A stretch of 64,000 nucleotides of DNA. It comes from Polyangium sp. 15x6. Lineage in GTDB: Bacteria > Myxococcota_A > Polyangia > Polyangiales > Polyangiaceae. Shown piece after piece: positions 35,622-43,886 of this stretch. The stretch's first letter is position 1. Every line of letters begins with the position of its first letter. A model generated the notes under the pieces. It saw nothing but the letters and a program-made list of their open reading frames with translations, was not told the DNA's origin and ran no database searches. The stretch spans positions 152,291-216,290 of the forward strand of contig NZ_JASBQE010000008.1 of assembly GCF_029960785.1 (NCBI RefSeq), given 5' to 3'. Both the position numbers and the translations under genes were made by a program.

Positions 35622-36773
35622 TTACGCCGCGCGCGGCGGGACGATGACGCACTTGATGCACTCGTCCTGCTTCTTGGTGAAAATCTCGTAACCATAGGGG
35701 ATCTCTTCAATCGACAGGCGATGCGAGATGATACCCTTCGCGTCGATACGCCCGGCGCGGATGTGCTCGAGCAGGTGCGGCATGTACCGCTTGACGTTGC
35801 ATTGGTTCATCCGGAGCGTGAGCCCCTTGTTCATCGCGGTGCCGATCGGGATCATGTTCCACGGCGGGCCATACACGCCGATGAGAGAAATTTTTCCCCC
35901 CTTGCGGGCAGTGTTGATACACCACTCGATCGCCGTCGGCGCGCCGCCCTCGAGCTTGAGGATCTTCCCCAGCACGGTGTGCATGTGCGAGCCGGAGGCG
36001 TCGCAGCCGACCGCGTCGATACATACGTCCGCGCCGCGCCCGTCGGTCATTTTCTTGATGTGCAGGACGATATCGTCCACCTGCCGGTAGTTGATGGTCT
36101 CGACCTGCGCGTAGCGGCGCGCGAACGCCAGGCGGTAGTCGACGTGATCGACCATGATCACGCGCCCCGCGCCCATGAGCCAAGCGCATCGCGCGGTCAG
36201 GATGCCGACCGGGCCGGCGCCATAGACGACCACCGTGTCGCCGTCGACGATCTCGCCCATCTCCGCGCCCTGGTAGGCGGTCGGGAGGATGTCGCTCAGG
36301 AAGAGGACGTCCTCGTCGTCCATGTCGTCGGGGATCTTCATCGGCCCGACGTCCGCGAACGGGACGCGCACGTATTCGGCCTGGCCGCCGTCGTAGCCGC
36401 CGGTCGTGTGCGAGTAGCCGTAGACGCCGCAAGCCAGGTCTGCGTTCGGGTTCGTGTTCTCGCAGTTGGCGGTGAGGCCGCGCTTGCAGAAGTAGCAGGT
36501 GCCGCAGGAGATGTTGAACGGGACGACCACGCGGTCGCCGCGCTTCAGCGTCTGGACCGAGGGCCCGAGCTCTTCGACCACGCCGGTGAACTCGTGACCG
36601 AAGGTGTGCCCCACGCGGGTATCGGGGATGAGCCCTTCATACAGGTGGATGTCGGATCCGCAGATCGCGGCCCGCGTGACGCGAAGGATCACGTCGTTCG
36701 GGTGCTCGATCCGCGGCTCGGGCTTGTTTTCGACCCGAACCCTCTTGGGGCCCTGGTACGTCATGGCTTGCAT
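35622..36773 (-). CDS. Zinc-dependent alcohol/formaldehyde dehydrogenase
   Basis: 383 residues, medium-chain dehydrogenase family. Catalytic zinc site CGSDIH and GHEF, structural zinc Cys cluster CGTCYFCKRGLTANCEN, and NAD(P) fold GAGPVGILTA. The long insert with NADLACGVYGYSHTTGGYDG resembles glutathione-independent formaldehyde dehydrogenases and related polyol dehydrogenases; the substrate is not decided. GGAGG upstream supports ATG 36773. It is an intact gene within a zone of broken ones, with a small membrane protein gene downstream. Confidence 0.92.
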   Translation of the reverse strand: MQAMTYQGPKRVRVENKPEPRIEHPNDVILRVTRAAICGSDIHLYEGLIPDTRVGHTFGHEFTGVVEELGPSVQTLKRGDRVVVPFNISCGTCYFCKRGLTANCENTNPNADLACGVYGYSHTTGGYDGGQAEYVRVPFADVGPMKIPDDMDDEDVLFLSDILPTAYQGAEMGEIVDGDTVVVYGAGPVGILTARCAWLMGAGRVIMVDHVDYRLAFARRYAQVETINYRQVDDIVLHIKKMTDGRGADVCIDAVGCDASGSHMHTVLGKILKLEGGAPTAIEWCINTARKGGKISLIGVYGPPWNMIPIGTAMNKGLTLRMNQCNVKRYMPHLLEHIRAGRIDAKGIISHRLSIEEIPYGYEIFTKKQDECIKCVIVPPRAA

Positions 36774-37432
36774 CGATATCGCCTCCGGGGCGCCGGTTTA
36801 GCAAGGCGCAGGCCGCGCCCACCCCGCCCAGCGCAAAGCGGGCGGGCCCAGGCGCGGCGGCCGTTCGAGGCGATGGCGACGATCGCGACTGAACACGTTC
36901 GATATCAGCAGAATGCGCAGCGCTTGCCGGGCCCATCACCCGTGGCCGTCATTCGGCCCGCCTTGCCGCCCCGGGACATCGGTATGCCTACCAGCCTGGA
37001 TCGGGAGCCTCTTGGGCGGCCTGCCTTGGGCCCGATCACCACGACTCGTCAAGCCCCTTAGCAGCTTATCCGAAGGCGCCCGACTATGCCTCGCCATAAC
37101 GAGGGGCGTAACGTGGAAGGGGGAAGACGATGCTCATACGAGGCGCGAGCCGCCGCTTGCTCGGGGCTCTGTGACCGCTGTTTTTCTTGTCCGCATGCCA
37201 GGCGGGGAGGGTCGTCGAGAGCGCCGGATCCCCTGGCCCCAGCAGCGACATGCCGCGCGCGACACGTGACCCGATCCGCCGTACCCGGGAGCCCCGCGAA
37301 AAACGACGCGCACACAGTGAATGGGCTGTTTGCGCCTGCTTTACGATCGAAGCGCCCGGGCAGCGCCCCCTCCGTGTCCTGTCCGCGCGCCTTCACTCGG
37401 CCGGGAATGCGTTTCTCGATGCACACGGCGCT
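36774..37432. other. No recognisable gene
   Basis: About 660 bases between the dehydrogenase start and the SDR scrap. Open frames here have skewed Arg/Pro/Ala composition typical of non-coding high-GC DNA. The promoter of the dehydrogenase operon should lie within the first 100 bases, but no clear boxes were seen. Confidence 0.45.
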
Positions 37433-37662
37433 GCGTTCGTCACGGGGACCAGCAGCGGCATCGGCGCAGGAGTCGTCCTGGCTGCCCTGGCGGCGGGCGA
37501 TCGCGTCGTCGCCACGGCGCGCAACCTGGAGGAGCTGCGGTCCGCGATTGGCCGGCCGGCGAACGACAGGCTCGCCTTCTTGCCGCTCGACGTCCGAGCG
37601 AAGCGCAGGCGCAGCGGTCCATCGCCGCCGCGGTCGATTGGTTCGGCCGCATCGACGTGCAG
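37433..37662 (+). pseudogene. Short-chain dehydrogenase, N-terminal scrap with frameshift
   Basis: The frame reads FVTGTSSGIGAGVVLAALAA, GDRVVATARNLEELR and LAFLPLDV: the NAD(P)-binding TGxxxGIG motif of SDR enzymes. At about 37596 the match moves to another frame (SEAQAQRSIAAAVDWFGRID), so one base is lost or gained. The gene is cut at 37662, just before the expected VNNAG motif, by IS21-like sequence. Confidence 0.75.
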
Positions 37663-37771
37663 GGGACCGCACATTCCACCGCTGTGGGGTGTCGTCGCCG
37701 CGGGACGGTCCCCATGTTGCGATTAAACGCGGTCAGCACCTGATCACATTGCGATTGAACGAGGTCAGCGC
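37663..37771. mobile_element. Terminus of an IS21-family element (remnant)
   Basis: Two direct repeats of 21 bp, TTGCGATTnAACGnGGTCAGC, at 37717-37737 and 37749-37769 (19 of 21 identical, period 32). Multiple terminal repeats of this kind are characteristic of IS21-family ends. The adjoining sequence has GGGACC/GGTCCC pairing. No istA or istB gene remains. It truncates the SDR scrap and ends at the peroxiredoxin start codon. Confidence 0.6.
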
Positions 37772-38344
37772 ATGGTCACTCTTGCTCCTCCCCCGCCGGC
37801 CTCCGGCATCCGCTCGCCCGGCCTGCCACCCGGCACGCGTGCACCCGATCTCGGCCTGCCAGCCACCCCCGACGGGCGTCGCATCACGCTCGCGGACGTC
37901 AACGGCTCGCCGGTCGTCCTCATCTTCTACCCGGGGGACTTCACCCCCGTCTGCACCAACGAACTGGGGCTCTTCAACGAGCTGATGCCCGTGTTGGGCC
38001 AGTTCGGCGCGAAGGTGTTCGGCATCTCGTGCGACTCCCTCTGGAGCCACATCGCCTTCGCCAAGGAGCTCCACATCCAGATTCCGCTCCTCTCCGACTT
38101 CCATCCGAAGGGAGAGGTCTCGCGCCGCTACAACGTCCACCGGGAGGACGTCGGCATCTGCGAGCGGGCGCTCTACGTCATCGACGGCAAGGGCGTCATC
38201 TACTGGAGCTACGTCTCGCCCATCGAGCTCAACCCCGGCGCGGACGGCGTCATCGACGCGCTCGAGCGGCTGACCGGCAAGCAGATGGAGTTCCTCACCT
38301 TCCAGCCACAGCAGCAGCCACCTCAGCCGGAGGCACGGACATGA
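37772..38344 (+). CDS. Peroxiredoxin (AhpC/TSA family)
   Basis: 190 residues. Peroxidatic Cys in the FYPGDFTPVCTNE motif, and the conserved GISCDSLWSHIAFAKE and PLLSDFHP blocks. A Cys in VGICERALYVID may be the resolving residue. It reduces peroxides with thiol donors. Its stop overlaps the start of the DsbA-like gene (ATGA). The ATG at 37772 is directly at the end of IS21-type repeats, so the native promoter has probably been replaced. Confidence 0.92.
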   Translation: MVTLAPPPPASGIRSPGLPPGTRAPDLGLPATPDGRRITLADVNGSPVVLIFYPGDFTPVCTNELGLFNELMPVLGQFGAKVFGISCDSLWSHIAFAKELHIQIPLLSDFHPKGEVSRRYNVHREDVGICERALYVIDGKGVIYWSYVSPIELNPGADGVIDALERLTGKQMEFLTFQPQQQPPQPEART

Positions 38345-38943
38345 GCAGACTTCGTAGAGACGTGGACGCCAATGACTGGGCGAAGGGGCCGGCCGATGCC
38401 CCCGTCACCCTCCTGGAGTACGGCGACTTCGAGTGTCCCTTCTGTGGGCGCGCCGCCTGGGAGCTGAAGCGGCTCGAGAGCGCTGTCGGAGAACGGGTTC
38501 GCTTCGTCTTCCGCCACTTCCCCCTCACCCAGCTCCACCCGCACGCGCTGCTGGCCGCGGAGGCCGCCGAGGCCGCTGGCGCGCAGGGAAAGTTCTGGGA
38601 GATGCACGACATGCTCTTCCAGAACCAGCAGAACCTGGAGGCTCCCGCGCTGCTGACGTACGCGGCCGACCTGGGGCTCGACATGGGCCGCTTCACGCGC
38701 GACCTCCAGGAGCACCGCTCTCTGCCGAAAGTCCAGCGCGACTTCATCGAGGGCGTGCGCAGTGGCGTGAACGGCACCCCGACCTTCTTCATCAACGGGG
38801 AGCGCCACAACGGCGCCTACACGGCCGAGGCGCTGCTCGCCGCCATCGAGCAGCGGGCGGGGCCCCACATCGAGCCGATGACGGGGCTTCCCTGGGAAGG
38901 CGACCGCGTGCCGCGCATGGGCCGGCCCCAGTCGCGCATGTAG
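38341..38943 (+). CDS. DsbA-family thioredoxin-like protein
   Basis: 200 residues. Redox site ECPFCGRA in the first strand-helix, a helical insert (residues ~60-130), and the cis-proline loop NGTPTFFING. No signal peptide is evident, so it probably works in the cytoplasm, consistent with pairing to the peroxiredoxin, with which it overlaps by four bases. It may supply electrons to that enzyme or act as a cytoplasmic disulfide oxidoreductase; this is inference. Confidence 0.9.
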   Translation: MSRLRRDVDANDWAKGPADAPVTLLEYGDFECPFCGRAAWELKRLESAVGERVRFVFRHFPLTQLHPHALLAAEAAEAAGAQGKFWEMHDMLFQNQQNLEAPALLTYAADLGLDMGRFTRDLQEHRSLPKVQRDFIEGVRSGVNGTPTFFINGERHNGAYTAEALLAAIEQRAGPHIEPMTGLPWEGDRVPRMGRPQSRM

Positions 38944-39114
38944 GGGGCGCAGGGGCCCCGTGACGGCATCGCGACGAGAGTCCTCGGGGGCGAGCGCGAG
39001 CGTCAAGCGCGCGGACCAGCGGTACATGCAACCTCCACGCTTATCTCTCCCGCCGGCCGGCGCCGGAGGAGGAGGCCGACGCGGCGCTCGTCGAGGGATC
39101 CGTGCGCCTCGTCC

Positions 39115-39780
39115 ATGGTGGCGAGCTGGAGGACGACACTTCCGCGCCGCCGCTTCGTCGGGCTCTTCGTGAAGAGACGCCCCTTCGGGGGGTGGTTGCT
39201 GTCACTCACGCGTTTCGCCGTGAAGGACCACGTGAAGCAGCGCTTGGGCTGGTCGACCAGCGTGCGCGTGACATATGGCCTGGAGCGGGGTCGCGGCGCC
39301 AGCGTCCCGCGCGAGGCGCTCGAGGGGGCCGTGCGCGGCCTTCCGGGCGTGCTGACGGCGGAGCTCGACGAACGGACGCTGGTGCTCGGCGTGGAATACC
39401 TGCCGGGCACGGCTCGGCCCACGCAAATCCACGCCGCAATCGAACGAGCGGGGTACGAAATCACGACCAAGCCGGATCTGCGGCGGAGCAAGCGTGATCT
39501 GGTCACGGGGGCGGAGCGGCTCGACGCCATCACCGAAGCGGGCGCGCGGCCGCCGCTCACCGACGCCGTGACGCTCCACCGGCTGATGACCGAGGTGTCG
39601 GCATTCATGGACACCTTTCCAGACCCGATGCGGAGAGCAGTCCGGATGTGGATGGAAGACGAGCCATTCGACGCGATCGCGATGTAGCTCGGGCTGGAGA
39701 ACGGGGAGAGGGCACGCGCGCTGGTGCGGGCAGGGCTCGCGCGGCTGCGGGAACGATTCAGGGGACAGGGCGTCCCATAG
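39115..39780 (+). pseudogene. HMA-like/sigma region 4-like protein interrupted by an amber stop
   Basis: The frame encodes 190 residues to TAG at 39685-39687, then continues in the same frame for 30 codons to TAG at 39778. The middle (ALEGAVRGLPGVLTAELDE ... IHAAIERAGYEI) resembles a heavy-metal-associated fold without the CxxC motif. The C-terminal part, FPDPMRRAVRMWMEDEPFDA then across the stop LGLENGERARALVRAGLARL, resembles a sigma-70 region 4 helix-turn-helix. CAG to TAG would explain the stop. Either a recent nonsense mutation or readthrough. Confidence 0.55.
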
Positions 39781-39948
39781 ACGGTGCCAGCGGCGGCTTC
39801 ACCGCCGAGCATCGGGCGCCTGTCGGCGCGGCCCCGCCTGTTACTACAGCGCGCGAGGTCAGGTGACGGACGCGCTCCTGAAGAGCTGCGGCGTGGCTCC
39901 GGAGGGATGCCGGTGCGTTTGGCGAAAGGTCAACGATGCAGCCATTCG

Positions 39949-40158
39949 TCACGTCGACGCAGACGAAAACACGAGCCGTCTCATGGCGTTAGCGTCCTTT
40001 AGGCGAAAGCTTCCCACCGCTTCTGCGACATTGAGCGCCACGCTCTGCATGGCCCGCCGCATCTGACGAGCCAGGTCCCGCTCTTTCCGTTCGATTCGCT
40101 CTGCGATGAACCCTGCGTCTCCTGCCATGGCCAAAACGACATCGTAAATCCTGAGCAT
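39949..40158 (-). pseudogene. N-terminal half of a four-helix-bundle (23S rRNA IVP-type) protein gene
   Basis: Starts with ATG 40158 after a good GGAGGG site. Residues 1-50 (MLRIYDVVLAMAGDAGFIAE, ERDLARQMRRAMQSVALNVA, ending EAVGS) match helices 1-2 of the family. After residue 50 (about 40009) the match stops and unrelated codons run to the stop at 39949. The break falls at the same NxAExxGS turn where the other copy (33343-33552) begins, yet the two DNA sequences differ there. Confidence 0.75.
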
Positions 40159-40364
40159 TGATGAACCCTCCGCCCGACGACCCTTTCGCCGGGACCCCCG
40201 TCCCACACCGTCGCGCGCAGGCCTCTTCAAGGCTGCGCAGCACCGCGCGGAGCCGCGCGGAGCGCGAAGCGCGAGCACGGCGAGCACGGCTTGGCCTTGA
40301 AGAGGCCGAGCACGACGGTACGCTCGCCGTCCCCGAGCGAGATCCCTGCAAACCCGTCCCACTC

Positions 40365-40420
40365 GCGTTTGCGTTTGCGTTTGCGTTTGCGTTTGCGCCT
40401 CCGCCTCCGCCTCCGCCTCC
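40365..40420. repeat. Hexanucleotide repeats (GCGTTT)5 and (GCCTCC)4
   Basis: Five perfect GCGTTT units (40365-40394) followed almost directly by four GCCTCC units (40397-40420). A slippage-prone tract upstream of the four-helix-bundle fragment and about 150 bp upstream of the recombinase start. Unit length six keeps frame but the tract is not coding. Confidence 0.9.
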
Positions 40421-40427
40421 GCTCCCG
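40407..40427. repeat. Left copy of 21-bp direct repeat flanking the island
   Basis: CCGCCTCCGCCTCCGCTCCC plus G, identical to 52849-52869 on the other side of the repeat-rich region. Because it is partly a GCCTCC tract, chance identity is possible. Confidence 0.4.
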
Positions 40428-40439
40428 ATCCGGAATCTA

Positions 40440-40466
40440 TTTGCTACCTACTAACTAGGCAGCAAA
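40440..40466. promoter_or_regulatory. Dyad upstream of the recombinase gene, possible attachment site or operator
   Basis: Arms TTTGCTACCTA (40440-40450) and TAGGCAGCAAA (40456-40466), one mismatch, 5-base centre CTAAC. Large serine recombinases often have their attachment site just upstream of their own gene, and those sites are imperfect palindromes; this one starts 134 bases before the ATG. Confidence 0.45.
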
Positions 40467-40573
40467 CTTAATGATTCTGAACACTTGCGACACACTGAGA
40501 GCGACCCGCTGCCCGGCCAAATATGCTGATCGCGCGTTCAGTTGTGGCGCAGTCCGATCGAGAGGTCTCGACC

Positions 40574-42427
40574 ATGGAAGCCAGGACCGGCATCATCCCG
40601 AGCATGGGCGGCAAGAGCAGCAAGGGCGGCAAGAGCAGCAAGGCGCGCGGAACGGCGCAGGATCGCGCGCACGTCAGCCCCCCGCGCGAGGTCTCCATCC
40701 TCGAAGCGGCGCCCGATGCGCCCGCGGTCGTGAACGCAGGGCCCACGATCGCGGATCCTTCCTCGGTTCGGCGTGTCCTCACGGTCAACGGTCCTCACGC
40801 CGGGACGTCGCGAGTCCTCGCCTATCGGCGCGTCTCGACCATGGAGCAAATGCGATCGGGCACGTCGCTCGACGCGCAGGACGAGGAGATCCGGCGTTAC
40901 TGTCAGTACGCCCGCCTCCCGGATCCGATTGACTTTGAAGAAACGGAATCGGGCGGCGTCGAGTCACAAGAGAAACGGGAGAACATCGCAGCCCTGCTAA
41001 AGGCCGTCCGCCCGGGGGATCTCGTGGTCGTGGCGAAGCTCGATCGGTTCTCTCGCGATATCGTTTTTACGATCTCCGCCGTGCGAGACATCATCAAGCG
41101 GGGGGCGCGCTTCCTGTCTCTCGCTGAACGGTTCGACGCCTCTACCCCCGAGGGGGAAACGCAAATGGCCCTGTGGGCGTCGATCGCACAGATGGAGCGG
41201 GCCCGCATCCGTGAGCGCACGGAAGGCAACCGGAAGCGGCTGCGCGCCCTTGGTAAATTCGTAGAGGGCCAGCCCCCTTTCGGCTACGTGCGGGCCAAGG
41301 GCGCGGACGCCCACGATAAGCCGCGCCGATTGGACATCGATCCGATCAAGGCGCCCATCGTCCGCGAAATGTTCGACATGTGCCTTGCAGGCAAGAGCGC
41401 GCGAGACATCGCGCTCCATTGCCAGACGACCTATACAGGACTCGCGACGTTCCGGACCGTCTGGATCCTGCAATTGCTCAAAAACCGAATGTACGCAGGC
41501 CAGATCGCGACCACGCCCGTCCGGCCCGACAAAAACCGGCAGTTGACGCAAAAGCCTGCCGAATGGGTCGACGCGCACGAACCGATCGTTTCCCTGCAAA
41601 TGTGGCACGCGGCCCAGCACGCGCTAGCGGGACGGCGCTCCTACGGGCGCAAGCCTCGCACGGACACGATCACCTCGGAATGGTTGATCCGAGGGCTCGC
41701 CCGTTGCTCCATTTGCGGATCGATGATCACGGCCAAGCCTGCAAGCGAGAAGAATAAGCACGCGGGATATTACGTGTGCCGGAAGCGCTACGCGCCGGAA
41801 TTGAAAAACGCCACGCGCGAGCGGTGCATGGGTGCGCCCTGGAATCGGCAGGATGAGATCGATCCGAAGATCGAAAGGCTCGCGGCGCGTCACTTCAAGG
41901 CGCTTGACGGACATCTGTCGAAAGCGCCCCCGCCGTCCCCCCACGCGCCGAATTTCAGGACGCAGCGGGCCAAGCTCGTAACGGCGCGGAGCAATCTCGT
42001 TTCTATGGTCTCCTCGGGCCAGTGGGGGATGGACGTGATCCGGGCGGAAGCGGCGCGGATCGAGCGCGAGCTTGCCGCGATCGATGCGGAGGAACGGGCG
42101 CTATCCGCGGAAGCTTCGGCCGATACGGTCGAAAATCGAAAGGGTGCGCTTTCGTGGTTGCGCTCGATCGTGGCGCAATGGGGGACCATGGCCGTCCCTG
42201 CTCGGCGTACGGCGCTTGCTGCGATGCTCGACGGGATCAAGATTGGTCCGGAGGGGATCGCCATCGAATGGAGCGACGCCGCGACGATGGCCGTCCGGTA
42301 CGCGGAAGGACGCCTGCCCGATCCCGCGATGCTCGACCATGCGAGCGACGATCCGCGCCGCCCTGCTCGCCCGATGCTCCCGGGCGACGTCGAGCACGTC
42401 CGCGCGCTCCCGCCCGGCGACGCCTAG
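40574..42427 (+). CDS. Large serine recombinase
   Basis: 617 residues. After an unusual ~80-residue low-complexity extension comes the resolvase catalytic domain with nucleophile Ser88 in YRRVSTMEQ, KLDRFSRD and the ERARIRERT helix. Next is the recombinase domain (PFGYVR, LLKNRMYAGQI), a zinc ribbon (CSICGS, later YYVCRKR and a Cys in RERCMG), and a coiled-coil region around residues 470-520. Such enzymes integrate and excise phages and islands. ATG 40574 is chosen because GAGAGG lies eight bases upstream; an ATG at 40523 is also open. Confidence 0.93.
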   Translation: MEARTGIIPSMGGKSSKGGKSSKARGTAQDRAHVSPPREVSILEAAPDAPAVVNAGPTIADPSSVRRVLTVNGPHAGTSRVLAYRRVSTMEQMRSGTSLDAQDEEIRRYCQYARLPDPIDFEETESGGVESQEKRENIAALLKAVRPGDLVVVAKLDRFSRDIVFTISAVRDIIKRGARFLSLAERFDASTPEGETQMALWASIAQMERARIRERTEGNRKRLRALGKFVEGQPPFGYVRAKGADAHDKPRRLDIDPIKAPIVREMFDMCLAGKSARDIALHCQTTYTGLATFRTVWILQLLKNRMYAGQIATTPVRPDKNRQLTQKPAEWVDAHEPIVSLQMWHAAQHALAGRRSYGRKPRTDTITSEWLIRGLARCSICGSMITAKPASEKNKHAGYYVCRKRYAPELKNATRERCMGAPWNRQDEIDPKIERLAARHFKALDGHLSKAPPPSPHAPNFRTQRAKLVTARSNLVSMVSSGQWGMDVIRAEAARIERELAAIDAEERALSAEASADTVENRKGALSWLRSIVAQWGTMAVPARRTALAAMLDGIKIGPEGIAIEWSDAATMAVRYAEGRLPDPAMLDHASDDPRRPARPMLPGDVEHVRALPPGDA

Positions 42428-42738
42428 CAGACGTCCTAGCGGGCGCTCGGCGCGTGAGGGAAGGGTCGGGCCCGTCCCGCACGCCGGAACGCGTGATGCC
42501 CCCTTCCCGCGCCGTCTAGCTCGGTCGGCGTGTCGCGCTCGACCCGCAGCCCTCGCGCCGCTCGCCGGAGCGCCCCACGCGGCGCGGTCGTGTGACGAGT
42601 CCCATCCCGCTCGGCGCAGCCCTCATCCCCTGTCGTGCTCGACGGCGCGGTCTCCGCGACGCTTGGCGCGGCGCTCGGGGGTGCAGGGCGCGTTCGTAGT
42701 CGACGGACGGGCGCCGGGCTGTCATGTAGTAAAGCGAC
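42428..42738. repeat. Intergenic segment with degenerate island repeats
   Basis: 311 bases after the recombinase. Diverged pieces of the island repeat (GGCGCAGCCCTC near 42616, GTCGTGCTCGACGGCGC near 42634) are visible. A 6-bp inverted repeat TCATGT/ACATGA (42722-42742) overlaps the next start codon and may be an operator. Confidence 0.5.
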
Positions 42739-43614
42739 ATGATGAGCGAACCCACTCTAACCCGCGAAGCTGCGGCACTCCTGGCGCAGCTTCGCAACGG
42801 CGACAACGTCGCAGAACCGATCGCGAACATCGGGGCCTTTGCGTTCAGCGCACATGCCAGGGCGTTTTTAAGCAACGCAATCGCATTGTGTAGAAACGAC
42901 GGAACGAGCGATTTTCGAGTCTACGGCGCATTATATTCGTTGCGTCACGGAGTCGAACTCATGCTCAAATGCATCGTCCGCAACGATACGATAGACCAAA
43001 TTCTGCGGACACTAATGAAGCCTGGGCTGTCATTTGAGGACGTGTGCAGTCGGCTATCGCTGCCGAAGGTGCCAAAGAAAGATCGTCTGTTGATGCACTC
43101 CTTGTGCGCCATGCGAAACTGGCTGGAGGATCGTGTCGGTCATCCGGCGTGCCACCAAGTGAATATCAACGCGGCGCATGCCACTCGTGCCATCGAATAC
43201 CTTAGATGCAATCCAGATACACCGCGAGAACACTTTGCCGTTGTTTGGACATCAGCCGTCCAGGGACACGATCTGCTCGAACTCTGGAATTCGGCTGTCC
43301 CAATTATCGATAGTTTTGCCGCTGACGCGCGATACAACGCACAGGTAACGGGCTACGACCCACCACTCACGACCGCGGAATTGCAGCCACTTATCGAATT
43401 ACTCGCTGCGTTGGACGATGGCGGCAACGGTTTTCGTTATCCGAGCTCGAACGCCGGTGCGTGGTATACCTCGGTGCCGTCGCTCAGCCTCGAAGCTCTG
43501 CGGGCGCTCATCGAAAGAATCGAGTCAACGTGCATCACCTTCGATGCTGTGAGGTCGGAATGCTACTCGATGGCAACTGTTGGCCGTCCCAGCCCTCAGT
43601 ATTCCGGTTATTAA
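42739..43614 (+). CDS. Helical protein of unknown function, possibly HEPN-like
   Basis: 291 residues, clearly AT-richer than the host genes. Mostly helical; the block RVYGALYSLRHGVELMLKCI resembles the LRHxxELxLK helix of HEPN-like proteins found in defence and toxin loci, but a canonical RxxxxH RNase motif is not clear. C-terminal half includes LLELWNSAVPIIDSF and LSLEALRALIERI. Two ATG codons in tandem at the start; no obvious ribosome site. It stands between the recombinase and the nuclease-like gene in the same direction. Function inferred only weakly. Confidence 0.7.
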   Translation: MMSEPTLTREAAALLAQLRNGDNVAEPIANIGAFAFSAHARAFLSNAIALCRNDGTSDFRVYGALYSLRHGVELMLKCIVRNDTIDQILRTLMKPGLSFEDVCSRLSLPKVPKKDRLLMHSLCAMRNWLEDRVGHPACHQVNINAAHATRAIEYLRCNPDTPREHFAVVWTSAVQGHDLLELWNSAVPIIDSFAADARYNAQVTGYDPPLTTAELQPLIELLAALDDGGNGFRYPSSNAGAWYTSVPSLSLEALRALIERIESTCITFDAVRSECYSMATVGRPSPQYSGY

Positions 43615-43886
43615 ACGCGCCCTAATGCCTACGCCTGCGGTAGTTCGGCGTGGTCGTATCCTGCGGCGTAGCCCTCGCGATGCTCGGCGCCGTCGCGCTC
43701 GACGGCGCAGCCCTGGGGCGCTCTCGACGCTCGGCGCCGTCGTGCTTGACCGCGCGACGCTCGGGATGCTCAACGCGACGAGCCGGGCGCTCTCTTGCTG
43801 CGCCCGCGTGCTCTCGACACGAGCTAGGCGGCGCACTATCTTCGACACACGCACACAAGGGGCGACCCGCAACCGGAGCTTATACA
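43615..43886. repeat. Island repeat copies between the two orphan genes
   Basis: Contains two to three diverged copies of the GC-rich island repeat (for example GACGGCGCAGCCCTGGGGCG near 43699) followed by ~60 bases of unique leader. The strong GC contrast with both neighbouring genes suggests the repeat was inserted after them. Confidence 0.65.

Noticed and set aside
33343..40158. A single four-helix-bundle gene split by one insertion with target duplication
   Set aside because: The shared 24 bp at the two break points differ at seven positions, so they are not a recent duplicated target; the halves come from different family members.
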